Positions 55,184 to 64,000 of a DNA stretch of 64,000 bases are shown here, one piece after another. Source of the DNA: Phenylobacterium sp. Lineage in GTDB: Bacteria; Pseudomonadota; Alphaproteobacteria; Caulobacterales; Caulobacteraceae. Position 1 is the stretch's first letter. Each line of letters begins with the position of its first letter. The stretch covers positions 1 to 64,000 of the forward strand of contig NZ_JAUXVZ010000051.1 of the NCBI RefSeq assembly GCF_030680185.1. Reading direction: 5' to 3'. The translations under genes were made by a program, and so were the position numbers. The notes under the pieces were generated by a model, which worked only from the letters and a program-made list of their open reading frames with translations, was not told the DNA's origin and did not search any database.

Positions 55184-57310
55184 TTATTTCGCGCCCGCCT
55201 CCGCCAGCACCGGCAACACGATCGCGCTGCCGGACCGTCCGCCGACCGACAGGGTGATCTCCGGCTCCGGCAGGATGGGCGGGGTGATGTAGTTGTCGGC
55301 GTCCGCCCCCGTCACCACCACCCGAATCCGATGCCCCGCCTTGAAGCGGTAGGCTGTCGGCTGCAGGTCGGCGACCAGCCGGACGGGGCCGGCGTTGAAT
55401 GGCCTCGTGGCGGCGACGGCGGCCCGGCTCGACTCCGAGAAGGGCAGACCCATGACGTCATAGGGCGCCGATGCAAGGGTGCGGTGAGAGGCGCGGATCA
55501 CCGCCTCGGTCACATAACTGGTCCCCTCAGGTCCGACATCTTCCAGATAGACGAACACGTCCCCGTCGGCGGCGGTGGAGCGAGCCAGCAAGGTGATGAC
55601 CGGATGACCCACCACCACCAGATCGTCGGCCAACGGCGTCGTGGTGAAGGTCAGGCCCTTCTGCGCATGGGCCGCCAGGTCCGGATAGGCCATCTCCGGC
55701 GCGCCGCTGAAGGAGTCGTGATAGCGCGACTGCGGCCCCATCGTGGCCAGGTAATCCACCGTGAAGCTCATCTCGGCCGCCGCGCCAGGCGTCGTGGCCA
55801 GGCCGCCCTCGCCCGCTCCGCCCAGGAGGTGGAAGGTTTCGGCCCGCGCGTCCGGGGCAGGCCACTGCTCGGCGCCCGCCCAGCGGATCGCGCCACTGGC
55901 CTTATAGCCATAGTGGACGGGCGGATCGTTCATCACGCCGTTGTCCCGTCCCTTCAGCCAGTGGTCGAACCAGCGGGTGGCTTCAGCCGTCAGCAGTTCA
56001 CGGGCTCGGGCCTCGGCATGGATCAAGGGGCTCCGCTGGGATCCGTTGTCCTCATTGGGGCCATGGCTCCAGGGGCCGATGGTCATCTTCTTTGGCCCAT
56101 CGAGGTTCTGGAACAGCTGGGTCGCCCCCACCGTGTCCATGTCGTACCAGCCGCTCCACACATAGGTGGGAACCTTGGCCGCCTTCAGGGCCGGCAGTTT
56201 CAGATGCGGCGAGACCATGCCGGTCGTGTCCGGCTCGGAGAAGACCTCGGTGTCACGGAAGAGGTGCAGGCCCGCCAGGGCCTTGGCCTGGAGATTCGCA
56301 TCCGGCCGCTGGCGATCCATAAGGGTGGCGGCGTCCAGGAAGGTGGCGCTCGCCTCCGCGAGGCTGGTCAGCTCCCAGGCCTGGGCCAGCGCCTGAACCG
56401 TCCCGGCAAACTCAGGACTCAGCCCATGCAGCGCACGCAAAGCCGAATCCGGCGGCGTATTGGCCACCCGCGCGTCGAGGATTTCCCGCAGGCGCACGCC
56501 GTCGGGATCATCATCCACGGGCACGACCTTGGCCGCCACCGGGGCCTCGACATCCAGGCCGTCGCTGCGGGCCTGGGCGGCCTGGAAGCCGACAATGCCC
56601 TTGTGCAGCACGCCCGTCCCGCCGCTCATCAGGCGGTAGAAATCCAGGGCCGGCGCGGCCGGAAAGATCGCCTTGAGGGCCGGCGGCGCCTCGGCCGCCA
56701 CCATGAGCTGGGTGATGCCCGGATAGGATCCGCCCATCATGCCGACCTTGCCATTGCTCCAGGGCTGGTCGGCGATCCAGGCTACGAGGTCGGCCCCATC
56801 GCGGGCTTCTTCCGGGGCGTAGTCGGTCAGGCGTACGCCCTCCGAGGCGCCGGTCCCACGGCCCTCGGCCCGGACGAAAATGTAGCCGTGACGCATGATC
56901 TCTGGGATCGATTCCCGGCCCGTGTCCCAGAACAGAAGCCGGCCGCTGCTGTCGCGAGATGTCAGGGCGCCAATGCTCTGGCCCTTCATCAGGACGCCGA
57001 GATTGGTTGAGATCGACCCGTCAGGCAGCTGCCGCGCCCGCCAGTAGCGGGCGTAGTAGAAGATCACCGGCAACGGCTTTTCCTCCACCCCGGCCGGCGT
57101 CATCGGCCTGTAGATGTCGACAGCCAGGCGGGTCCCATCGCGCACCGGCACATAGATCGACTGCCGCTGATAGCGCGAATAGGCCGGGTCCTCGACCGGG
57201 GGCAGACGGCCAAATCCATCCCCGGCGGGCGCCGCGGCGCAGGCCTGGCCACCGCTCAGGGCGAGCGCCATGCCGATGACAGCCAGGAAGCGCTGGTAAA
57301 GGGAGGTCAT
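55184..57310 (-). CDS. Secreted CocE/NonD (S15, X-Pro dipeptidyl-peptidase-like) hydrolase
   Basis: The 708-residue protein starts with a signal peptide (LAVIGMALALSGGQACAAA) and an alpha/beta-hydrolase domain with nucleophile Ser in MMGGSYPGITQ, an acid/His later (LPALKAAKVPTYVWSGWYD, IGPWSHGPNEDNGS), and a C-terminal jelly roll (RLVADLQPTAYRFKAGH, RVVVTGADADN). Members hydrolyse peptides, esters or amides. Export, neighbours and the TonB receptor suggest that it trims a peptide in the periplasm. It ends 16 bases from the Lrp gene, convergent. Confidence 0.87.
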   Translation of the reverse strand: MTSLYQRFLAVIGMALALSGGQACAAAPAGDGFGRLPPVEDPAYSRYQRQSIYVPVRDGTRLAVDIYRPMTPAGVEEKPLPVIFYYARYWRARQLPDGSISTNLGVLMKGQSIGALTSRDSSGRLLFWDTGRESIPEIMRHGYIFVRAEGRGTGASEGVRLTDYAPEEARDGADLVAWIADQPWSNGKVGMMGGSYPGITQLMVAAEAPPALKAIFPAAPALDFYRLMSGGTGVLHKGIVGFQAAQARSDGLDVEAPVAAKVVPVDDDPDGVRLREILDARVANTPPDSALRALHGLSPEFAGTVQALAQAWELTSLAEASATFLDAATLMDRQRPDANLQAKALAGLHLFRDTEVFSEPDTTGMVSPHLKLPALKAAKVPTYVWSGWYDMDTVGATQLFQNLDGPKKMTIGPWSHGPNEDNGSQRSPLIHAEARARELLTAEATRWFDHWLKGRDNGVMNDPPVHYGYKASGAIRWAGAEQWPAPDARAETFHLLGGAGEGGLATTPGAAAEMSFTVDYLATMGPQSRYHDSFSGAPEMAYPDLAAHAQKGLTFTTTPLADDLVVVGHPVITLLARSTAADGDVFVYLEDVGPEGTSYVTEAVIRASHRTLASAPYDVMGLPFSESSRAAVAATRPFNAGPVRLVADLQPTAYRFKAGHRIRVVVTGADADNYITPPILPEPEITLSVGGRSGSAIVLPVLAEAGAK

Positions 57311-57355
57311 CGTCTCAAGCCTTGCATTGTGGAACTGGCCGCAGGTTGAACCTGA

Positions 57356-58633
57356 TCAGAGGTCCAGAAGGCGGTGGAATTCGTCATCAGGCAGCGCCGC
57401 CCCGCCTGTGGTCCAGACCAGGTGGGTGGCCTTGGCCAGGCGCACCGCAAGCGCAGGCTCGGCCCGCGCGGCCGCCAGGAACGGCTCGACAGCAGCAAGG
57501 CCAGAGGCCGCGGACGGCTCCAGCCGCAGGCCGTTGACGCCATGGGCGTGGCGCATCCAGGTCAGCATAGCGTTGTCCGGTATGGCGACGACGGCGTTGA
57601 TCGCGGGCCCAACCTGCTCCAGGACGAACTTGGAGCAAACCGGCACCGCCAGGCCATCGGCGATCGTGTCGTTCCGCAGCCCAAGCTCATAGATCGAGAC
57701 CGGCTCCCGCCCCCCCATCGCCATGGCGGCCAGCAGGCAGGCCGACTGGGTGGGCTCGACAAACACGCCGAGCACCCCGGCGCCGAAGAGCGCCTTCAGT
57801 CCGAACAGCACCCCGCCGGGGGCCCCGCCGACGCCACAGGGCAGATAGACCACGATCGGCGCGTCAGGGTTGGGCACGACACCCTGGGCCGCCAACTGAC
57901 TGGCCACCTCGCGGGCCGCCACGGCGTAGCCAAAGAAGAGGTCCCTCGAGCGTTCGTCATCGATGAAGTGTACGCGCTGGCCGCCGGTCGAGGCGACGCG
58001 GGCCCGGGCGACCGTTTCGGTATAGTGGCACTCATGCTCGATCACCTTGGCGTCGAGGGCGCGGAGCCGCGCCTTCTTCCAGGCCTTGGCGTCGATCGAC
58101 ATGTGGATTTCAGCATTGAGCCCCATGGCCCTCGCTACCAGGCCGATGCTGAACCCCAGATTTCCTGTGCTGGCCACGGCGACCGAATGCAGGTTCAGCA
58201 CGGCCTGGGCCTCGGGCTCCAGCAACGCCTCGAGGCTCTCGCCGGGCGCCAGCAGCGCCTCGTCCCGCGCAATGCGCTCCACATAGCAGAGCAGTTCGTG
58301 CACCCCCCCACGCGCCTTGATCGACCCGGTCATCGGCAGGGCGTGGTCGCCCTTGACCCAGAGGTTTGTCAGGCCGGCAGGCGGCTCGGCATAGGCGAAC
58401 AGCTCCGACTCGATGCGGCCGGACCAGCCCTCACCGGGGAAAAGCCGGCTCAGCAGCGGCTCGAAGCGCTCGAACCGGTCGGCCGCCCGCTGAATTTCAT
58501 CGAGATCAGCAGCCGAGACGCCCAGGTCGGCCACGGCAGGATTGAGCCATACCGCCGGCTGTCCGCCCCGCAGCTGCGTAAAGAGGTGGTCGGCCGCGTC
58601 GTGGGCGCGCGCCGGATCGTTGTCTCGTCCCAT
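57356..58633 (-). CDS. dsdA: D-serine ammonia-lyase
   Basis: From ATG 58633 the 425-residue protein matches DsdA of E. coli throughout: IESELFAYAEP, MTGSIKARGGVHELL (PLP lysine near K107), VASTGNLGFSIGL, AWKKARLRALDA and YLPCGVGGAPGGVLFGLKA, with THLVWTTGGAALPDDEF at the end. It converts D-serine to pyruvate and ammonia. A longer frame to 59122 is inside the TonB receptor gene and is rejected. A second, unrelated D-serine-type dehydratase lies at 47885. There is no dsdX/dsdC neighbour. Confidence 0.95.
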   Translation of the reverse strand: MGRDNDPARAHDAADHLFTQLRGGQPAVWLNPAVADLGVSAADLDEIQRAADRFERFEPLLSRLFPGEGWSGRIESELFAYAEPPAGLTNLWVKGDHALPMTGSIKARGGVHELLCYVERIARDEALLAPGESLEALLEPEAQAVLNLHSVAVASTGNLGFSIGLVARAMGLNAEIHMSIDAKAWKKARLRALDAKVIEHECHYTETVARARVASTGGQRVHFIDDERSRDLFFGYAVAAREVASQLAAQGVVPNPDAPIVVYLPCGVGGAPGGVLFGLKALFGAGVLGVFVEPTQSACLLAAMAMGGREPVSIYELGLRNDTIADGLAVPVCSKFVLEQVGPAINAVVAIPDNAMLTWMRHAHGVNGLRLEPSAASGLAAVEPFLAAARAEPALAVRLAKATHLVWTTGGAALPDDEFHRLLDL

Positions 58634-58679
58634 CCGGCTATTTTGCAGGACTCCGCCGAGGAGTATTTCGAACAACACC

Positions 58680-58720
58680 CTCAAAACGGGACAACCTTCG
58701 CCGATCCCTCGGCGAAGGTG
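58680..58720 (-). terminator. Terminator after the third TonB receptor gene
   Basis: An 11-bp perfect stem pairs 58694-58704 with 58709-58719 with a 4-nt loop; on the minus strand TTTT (58684-58687) lies a few bases beyond. It follows the leftward TonB receptor gene, with a further inverted repeat (58733-58740/58767-58774) between it and the stop. Confidence 0.75.
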
Positions 58721-58781
58721 CGCCCGACCCATGGCGACGCCGCCGGATTCCGGACCCGGAACCGGGGCGTCGCCTCTGAGG

Positions 58782-61364
58782 CTAGAACTTCTTGGAGACC
58801 CCAAGATAGACGTAGCGACCGCGATAATCGGCCAGGAACCGATCCCAGCCGTCCGTCGAGGACGCCACAAACGGCAGCTCGGCGTCGAAGACGTTCTCGG
58901 CGCCGGCATAGACCCGCACCCCTTGCAGGATGACCGGCGCGTCCGGAGCCACGGTGTAGCCCACCTGGAGATCTGCGGTGACATAGGGATCGACCCGGCG
59001 GCTGACCACGCCCGGCAGGATATCCTTGTAGCTGCCGGTGTAGCGAACGAAGGCCGAGGCGTCGAAGTCCTGATAGTTCCACAGCCCGCCGGCGACCCAA
59101 CGCCACTTCGGGATCGGGCCAAAAGTGCCGCTGTAGTTATCCAGGCGATCCACAGTCACCGCCCCGGCCGTGTCCTTGAACTCCATCGTGTAGGTCGCAT
59201 TGAAGCTCAGGGTGAGCTGGCCGATGGCCAGATCGGGAACCATGTAGTTGGCCCCCAAATCGATGCCTTCGGCGGTGCGATCGCCGCCGTTGGAGAGACG
59301 GAGGTCCAGGGTGGGATACTGGGTCACAGGATCCCGGGTGATCGTCCCGCTTGGGGATGTGCCGTTGAGCAGCGCTTGGCCATCCGGGGTCGCGATCAGA
59401 TCGGTGATCTCCACCCGCCAGTAGTCCAGGTTCAGAGACAGGCGATCGACGAAGCTCGGCAGATAAACGACGCCAATGTTGTAGGACTCGCCCAGCTCTG
59501 GCTTGAGCGCCGTATTGCCACCGACGATACGGTCGACCGGCAGGTTGCCGCCGCGGACAGGGTCATAGAAGAAACCGCCGGGCTCAGTGTTGCGCGATTG
59601 CGCCGCATAGAGCTGCGCCAGAGCCGGGGCCCGGAACGATTCCGCCCAGGACGCCCGCAGATAGAGGCTTTCCTGCAGGAAGCCCGCGCGGAGACTGGCC
59701 TGTTTCACCGTCGCATCGCCGAAGTCGCTGTAGTCTTCGTAGCGAATGGCGCCCGTGGCCTCCAGCGAGCTGAGCGCCATGGAGTCGGGATTGGAGATCA
59801 AGGGCACGAACAGTTCGCCGAAGACGGTCTTGTTCTCACGCGAACGCTCCTGATCGGTTCGCCCGCCGCCATTCCACCAGTAGACGGTGTTCTTCCAGCC
59901 AGCGTCATAGGTCGCGGTGTAGTCGATCTCGCGGTACTCGCCGCCAAGTGCAAAGCGCACCTGGCCGGCCGGCAGGGAGAAGACCGGGCCAGTGACGATG
60001 GCGTAGGTGGTCGCCACCTCGTTCTTGATCTCGTAATTGCTGGTGGGGCTCAGGCCAGCGAGTTGGGCGGCGCTGTTGGCGTAATGACCGAAGGGGTTGA
60101 AGGCCGTCGCGTCCGTCCGGTTGACCGCCGCCTGGGCGGCGGCGAGCGAGATGTCGTTGACGTAGTGTTCCTTGACCGTTTTTTCGTAGCGGCTGTACCC
60201 GGCCTCGTAGGTGAAGCCGTTGAGCTTGCCCTTCAGGCCCACCGTGCCCCGCAGGTTGGTGGTGTCGAAGTATTCGGTGATGGGGCCAAACTCGTTCGGC
60301 CCGAACTTGTAGACCGCCGTCACCGGCGCGCCGAACGGGTTGTAGGGATTGTTGGCCGGCGCCGTGACCACCACCACCGGCGAATCCAGGGCGACGAAGG
60401 TCTGGTCACGGGTGCTGAAATAGCCGTCGGTGAACAACACCAGGCGCTCATCGATCAGGTCGTAATTGGCCGACCAATGACCCGAAAAGCCCTTCTGGGG
60501 CGGGAAGGTCCCCTCCTCGTTGGTGGACACGGCATCGTCCTGGCTGCGCGGCTTGTAGTCCGCCAGCGAGGTTCCGGTCTGGCCCACTGGAACGCGCGTG
60601 GTGTCGACTGTGAGGGAGGTCCCGTTCACGACCAGCATGTTCGGGGTGGTGACCGCGGTGCTGCGGCGATCAGTTCCGCCATAGGCGCGATAGTCACGGC
60701 TGGCGGTCAGCGCGCGATCGTCCTTGGTCATGCCGTTGCGTTCTTCGAAGGCGACGCTACCGACGAAGTCAAACCGATCAGTTTGCGTGCCAAACAGCGC
60801 GCCGATCCGCTTGTAGCTGGCGTCGCCATCGGTGGTATTGCCGTATGAGGCGAAGGCCTCGACCCCGTCGAAGCGGTCCTTGAGCTTGATGTTCACCACG
60901 CCGGCGATAGCGTCAGACCCGAAAATGGCCGAGGCGCCGTTCTTCAGAATCTCGATGCTCTGGACGCCTTCGGCCGGCACAGCATCCACATCGGGGGTGT
61001 CTTCTCCACCGAAGCGGCGGCCGTTGATCAGAACCAGCGTATAGGCTGAGCCCAGGCCCCGCAGGTTCACCGAGGAGCCGCCGCCGGTGTATTCGTTGTT
61101 GGTGGGGGCCAATGATGCCCCGATCGAAATCGGCTGGCTGCGCAGCAAGGTCGAGATCGACTCGCCCGACGTGGCCTGAACGATGTCCTCGCCCAGCACG
61201 TCGATCGGCGTGGCGTTGGTCACCAGATTGGCGCTGGTGGCGATGTTCGAGCCGGTGACCACAATCTCCTGGACCATGTCGCCGTCGTTCGCGGACTGGG
61301 CCAGCGCCGGATAAGCCCCCAGGCACAAGGCCGCGGCGCTTACGCCGCAAAACAAATGTTTCAT
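58782..61364 (-). CDS. TonB-dependent outer-membrane receptor (860 aa)
   Basis: The protein has a signal peptide (LFCGVSAAALCLGAYPALAQ), plug start VQEIVVTGSNIATSAN, LVLINGRRFGGEDTPD and SAIFGSDAIAGVVNIKL in the plug, and a beta-barrel ending RYVYLGVSKKF. AGAGGGG precedes ATG 61364. It is transcribed leftward, between dsdA and the amidohydrolase. It is a candidate surface receptor for the peptide or amino compound used by this cluster; the ligand is inferred from the neighbours only. Confidence 0.93.
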   Translation of the reverse strand: MKHLFCGVSAAALCLGAYPALAQSANDGDMVQEIVVTGSNIATSANLVTNATPIDVLGEDIVQATSGESISTLLRSQPISIGASLAPTNNEYTGGGSSVNLRGLGSAYTLVLINGRRFGGEDTPDVDAVPAEGVQSIEILKNGASAIFGSDAIAGVVNIKLKDRFDGVEAFASYGNTTDGDASYKRIGALFGTQTDRFDFVGSVAFEERNGMTKDDRALTASRDYRAYGGTDRRSTAVTTPNMLVVNGTSLTVDTTRVPVGQTGTSLADYKPRSQDDAVSTNEEGTFPPQKGFSGHWSANYDLIDERLVLFTDGYFSTRDQTFVALDSPVVVVTAPANNPYNPFGAPVTAVYKFGPNEFGPITEYFDTTNLRGTVGLKGKLNGFTYEAGYSRYEKTVKEHYVNDISLAAAQAAVNRTDATAFNPFGHYANSAAQLAGLSPTSNYEIKNEVATTYAIVTGPVFSLPAGQVRFALGGEYREIDYTATYDAGWKNTVYWWNGGGRTDQERSRENKTVFGELFVPLISNPDSMALSSLEATGAIRYEDYSDFGDATVKQASLRAGFLQESLYLRASWAESFRAPALAQLYAAQSRNTEPGGFFYDPVRGGNLPVDRIVGGNTALKPELGESYNIGVVYLPSFVDRLSLNLDYWRVEITDLIATPDGQALLNGTSPSGTITRDPVTQYPTLDLRLSNGGDRTAEGIDLGANYMVPDLAIGQLTLSFNATYTMEFKDTAGAVTVDRLDNYSGTFGPIPKWRWVAGGLWNYQDFDASAFVRYTGSYKDILPGVVSRRVDPYVTADLQVGYTVAPDAPVILQGVRVYAGAENVFDAELPFVASSTDGWDRFLADYRGRYVYLGVSKKF

Positions 61365-61703
61365 CGATCCCCTCTTTTTGCCGTTCCCCGAGCCTGCTGG
61401 CTGCGTGAGCGCCGGATCTGCGAGATCGCCTTAGCGAAACGCTCCGTGCGAGGTAGATGCTATCGAGGCGGCAAAAGGGCGCTGTGCGCCCCGAAGGCGG
61501 TCAGGCCGCGGGATATTTCTTTTGCTTCGCTGATTTTTGAAGATTTCCCTTCATTTGCGCGATGGGTTTGATTGCTTCTTGGGTGGGCGCCGGCGCCCAA
61601 GAGTTGAGCGCATCGGCGTTCTGCCAAGTTCGCCGCGCCCAATGAGAAGGCGCGCCAGAGACCCGGCGCGCCTTCCTGAAATCAAGCCGGCCAGACGCCG
61701 CGC
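61365..61703. other. 339-bp intergenic region upstream of TonB receptor
   Basis: The region holds an 11-bp hairpin (61646-61656/61665-61675) just after the amidohydrolase stop on the minus strand, a perfect 16-base palindrome TGGGCGCCGGCGCCCA (61584-61599), and an AT-rich stretch (61510-61560) suited to the receptor promoter. I see no coding frame or known RNA. Confidence 0.5.
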
Positions 61704-64000
61704 CTATCGCGTCATCATCCATCGCCGGGGCCCATATTGGCGCGGGCTGGGCCAGACCTCGTCAAGGGTTTCAGCGTCATACAGACGGCCCTGAGCCATC
61801 ACCTGGACGATCGAAAGGCTGTTGCGGATATCGGCCAGAGGGTCCGCCTCAAGGATGATCAGGTCGGCGATCTTTCCCGCGGTGATGGAGCCCAGATCGG
61901 CCTCCAGCCCCAGGTATCGCGCATTGACGATGGTGGCGGCCTCCAGCGCTTCAATGGGGTCAAGCGCCAGGGCGAAGGTCCAGATTTCTCGGTGAGTCCC
62001 CAGGCCCTGGTCCTGGCCATGGCCGCCGACCCCGACCTTGCCGCCCGCGCGGACGATGTCCTTGACCCCTTGCACGGAGAGGATGGCCGGATATTCCGCC
62101 AGGGGGCGGCGGGTGAAGTTGGTCTTCCGATAGAGATCCTTCCACGGGACCCAGAGCTGCTGCTTCCGATCGCCGGTCAGGTCCTGTTCGGACATGAAGT
62201 ACTCGATCAGATACAGGCCCTGGCCCGGGGTGATGAGTTCGGGATTGTACTGGGTCCCCGAGCGGGCGACGAACTGGACCACGTCGTCATAGAGGGGCAG
62301 GTCCAGCAGCGGGTGCTCCCACGCCGTCTGGCCATCCATGATCATGCCGAGATTGTAGCCAAGGTCCATGCCCTCGCCCGTCACCAGCAGACCGCCGTGC
62401 TCACGGGCGGCCTCGGTCGCCCACTGACGCTGCGCCCGGCGCGGCTGATAGTACTGCTTCAGGCCGATGGCCCCCATGCCGGCCAGCCGCGCCGCGGTGT
62501 CGTCGGCAAAGCTGCGGTCGCTCAGCAGGAGGCCGCCATGGCCGTACATCGGCGTGCCGGTGCTGAACACCCGAGGACCGATCAGTCTGCCCGCCGCGGT
62601 CTGCTCGGCCAGAGCGAAGACCGAGAAGGTCGGCGCGGCAGGATCAAACAGGGTCGTCACGCCATAGGCCAGGTAGTTGGCCGATCTGGCCCGGTGCGGC
62701 GGGATGATCTCGTGGTCGCCGCCGCTCACATGATGGGCGTGGATATCGATCAGCCCCGGCATCACCGTGCGGCCCTGCAGGTCGATCACCCGCGCCGCGC
62801 CCTCCACGGGAATGTCGGCGCCGACCGCGACGATGCGCCCGTTGCGGACCAGGATCACGCCGCGGTCGATCACCTGGCGCTGGTCCATGGTCAGGATGCG
62901 CGCATTGATCAGGGCCAAGTCCCCCACCGGTGTGTTGGATGGGACCTGGAGGGCTGTCGCAACGGTCTGCTCGCCCCCGCTTTCGGGATCGACCAGCTTC
63001 AGGTCCGGTCCCTGAAGAAAGGCCAGCCGGCCATCTGCGCTCCAGGAGGCGAACCCGCCGCCACGGGTGGTGATTTGCTGGATTGAGCTGCGCGGATCAT
63101 CTGCGGCGAGCACGGGGAGGCGAGCCGCAGCCGGATCGAGGCGCGCCAGGAAGATGTTCTCGCCCGCCTCAAAGGCCAGGTGTCGCCCATCGGGCGAGAT
63201 AACCGCACCACTCGCGGCGCCGAGGCCGGCGTGGATACGCGGATCACCCCCGTCTGGGGCCACGGAACGCAAGAGGGCGGCAAACCTGGCGTCCCCGAGC
63301 GGGTCGGCCGCTTCGGTCGGAGATGCGACATAGATTCGGCCATCGGCGCCGAACACCGGACGGGCAAAGCGGCCATCCGTGGTGACGCGAATGACGGCGT
63401 CGGCCACGCCCCCCGCCGCCGAAAGCACGATGATGTCATTCCAACCGCCGACGCCGGTCCCCTCCCCCCGCAGGCCGCCGCCAGCGCCCTTCGCCGCCAC
63501 CAGTCGTCGGCCATCGGCGCTCCAGGCGGGGTTGAGGTATTCTCCGGCCGTGGTCGTCAGCCGCACGGGAGCACCGCCTGTGGCCCGAACCTTCCAAAGA
63601 TGTCCGCCGATCTCATCGTTCCAGGTGGCGAAGGCGATCCAGCGGCCGTCGGGGGACCAGGCCGGAGACAGCTCCACCGTGAGGCCGCCGCCGAACCGGG
63701 GGTTGGGTCGAAGCAGGGGCTGGGCCGCCGTCCCGTCCATGGCCTTGCGCCAGAGACGGCCGGCCGCCTCGAAGACGAACGCCTGGCCATCGGGCGACAC
63801 AGCTGGCCAACGGGGCGCGCGAACCTCGAACGGCCCATCGTTCAGGCGGATCTGGGGGCGAACCTGCTCGGAAATGGTCCGGCGCACCTGGGCGGTGAAA
63901 GGGATGGTTTCCACCCGGCCATCATCGAGCCAGGCCCGCCGCAACTGGCCGCCTTCAGAATAGACGATGGATGCCCCATCGCGGGCCCAGGCGTAACCGG
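61704..64000 (-). CDS. Amidohydrolase with N-terminal TolB/WD40-like propeller, 5'-partial
   Basis: The frame runs open to the right edge of the window, so the start lies outside. A beta-propeller (PRWPAVSPDGQAFVFEA, LSPAWSPDGRWIAFATWNDE, AWSADGRRLVAAKG) precedes a metal-dependent amidohydrolase domain: VMPGLIDIHAHHVSGGDHE with the HxH pair, and GVGGHGQDQGLGTHRE. Members with this layout are typically exported and act on amides, peptides or imide rings. It is next to the TonB receptor and probably works in the same uptake unit. Confidence 0.88.
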   Translation of the reverse strand, partial: GYAWARDGASIVYSEGGQLRRAWLDDGRVETIPFTAQVRRTISEQVRPQIRLNDGPFEVRAPRWPAVSPDGQAFVFEAAGRLWRKAMDGTAAQPLLRPNPRFGGGLTVELSPAWSPDGRWIAFATWNDEIGGHLWKVRATGGAPVRLTTTAGEYLNPAWSADGRRLVAAKGAGGGLRGEGTGVGGWNDIIVLSAAGGVADAVIRVTTDGRFARPVFGADGRIYVASPTEAADPLGDARFAALLRSVAPDGGDPRIHAGLGAASGAVISPDGRHLAFEAGENIFLARLDPAAARLPVLAADDPRSSIQQITTRGGGFASWSADGRLAFLQGPDLKLVDPESGGEQTVATALQVPSNTPVGDLALINARILTMDQRQVIDRGVILVRNGRIVAVGADIPVEGAARVIDLQGRTVMPGLIDIHAHHVSGGDHEIIPPHRARSANYLAYGVTTLFDPAAPTFSVFALAEQTAAGRLIGPRVFSTGTPMYGHGGLLLSDRSFADDTAARLAGMGAIGLKQYYQPRRAQRQWATEAAREHGGLLVTGEGMDLGYNLGMIMDGQTAWEHPLLDLPLYDDVVQFVARSGTQYNPELITPGQGLYLIEYFMSEQDLTGDRKQQLWVPWKDLYRKTNFTRRPLAEYPAILSVQGVKDIVRAGGKVGVGGHGQDQGLGTHREIWTFALALDPIEALEAATIVNARYLGLEADLGSITAGKIADLIILEADPLADIRNSLSIVQVMAQGRLYDAETLDEVWPSPRQYGPRRWMMTR

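Noticed and set aside
57356..59122. Extended start for the D-serine ammonia-lyase
   Set aside because: The extra 163 codons lie in the opposite TonB receptor gene and have no DsdA homology; ATG 58633 opens the conserved protein.

Overview
The window is high-GC, gene-dense DNA without tRNA, rRNA, insertion sequences or CRISPR. Housekeeping order at the left (rpsR-rplI, then dnaB-alr-radA-cvpA-purF; yfgM-like/bamB/der; panB), several TonB-dependent receptors, an ECF sigma factor and DUF6249/DUF1499/DUF2817 proteins point to an alphaproteobacterium, most likely Caulobacteraceae (Phenylobacterium/Caulobacter type). That placement is inference from gene content; no rRNA is present.

Layout. 0-11 kb (+): ribosomal proteins S18/L9 with a terminator, a TonB receptor, then dnaB, alr, radA, cvpA, purF, an SLC10A7-like transporter and an SDR. 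11-17.5 kb (-): DUF6249, ECF sigma factor, small membrane protein (possible anti-sigma), panB, then TPR/YfgM-like, BamB and Der. 17.9-23.5 kb: secreted M20 peptidase, Lrp-type regulator and a TonB receptor with an unusually structured leader. 23.6-30.9 kb: TVP38 protein, two flavoprotein oxidoreductases, DUF1499, a radical SAM enzyme, two glycosyltransferases of the families named TIGR04283/TIGR04282 for their link with arsenosugar genes, and an MTA phosphorylase. 31-38.8 kb: respiratory block with CtaG, a HemJ/CopD-like protein, cytochrome oxidase subunit II (start region apparently frameshifted), a fused subunit I-III, a small membrane subunit and membrane PQQ glucose dehydrogenase, with a DUF2231 gene on the opposite strand.

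38.8-64 kb is the most remarkable part: about 16 genes in alternating operons that look like a dedicated system for peptides or small amino-acid derivatives containing D-residues. It has surface uptake (TonB receptor), exported hydrolases (S15/CocE, class-C serine hydrolase, TolB-amidohydrolase), two POT peptide transporters, an Ala-Glu-type dipeptide epimerase, a DUF2817 M14-like peptidase, a second alanine racemase, D-amino-acid dehydrogenase DadA, RidA, two unrelated D-serine-dehydratase-type enzymes (DsdA fold II; DSD1 fold III), an ornithine-cyclodeaminase-like reductase, a class III aminotransferase, a semialdehyde dehydrogenase, and a creatinase-fold hydrolase that resembles ectoine hydrolase DoeA/EutD and has lost the M24 metal ligands, next to an Lrp regulator. 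The DoeA-like/Lrp/aminotransferase/aldehyde dehydrogenase/cyclodeaminase subset mirrors ectoine catabolism, but no DoeB/EutE deacetylase is visible. The substrate is therefore open; a D-amino-acid-peptide or ectoine-like compound route is the leading hypothesis.
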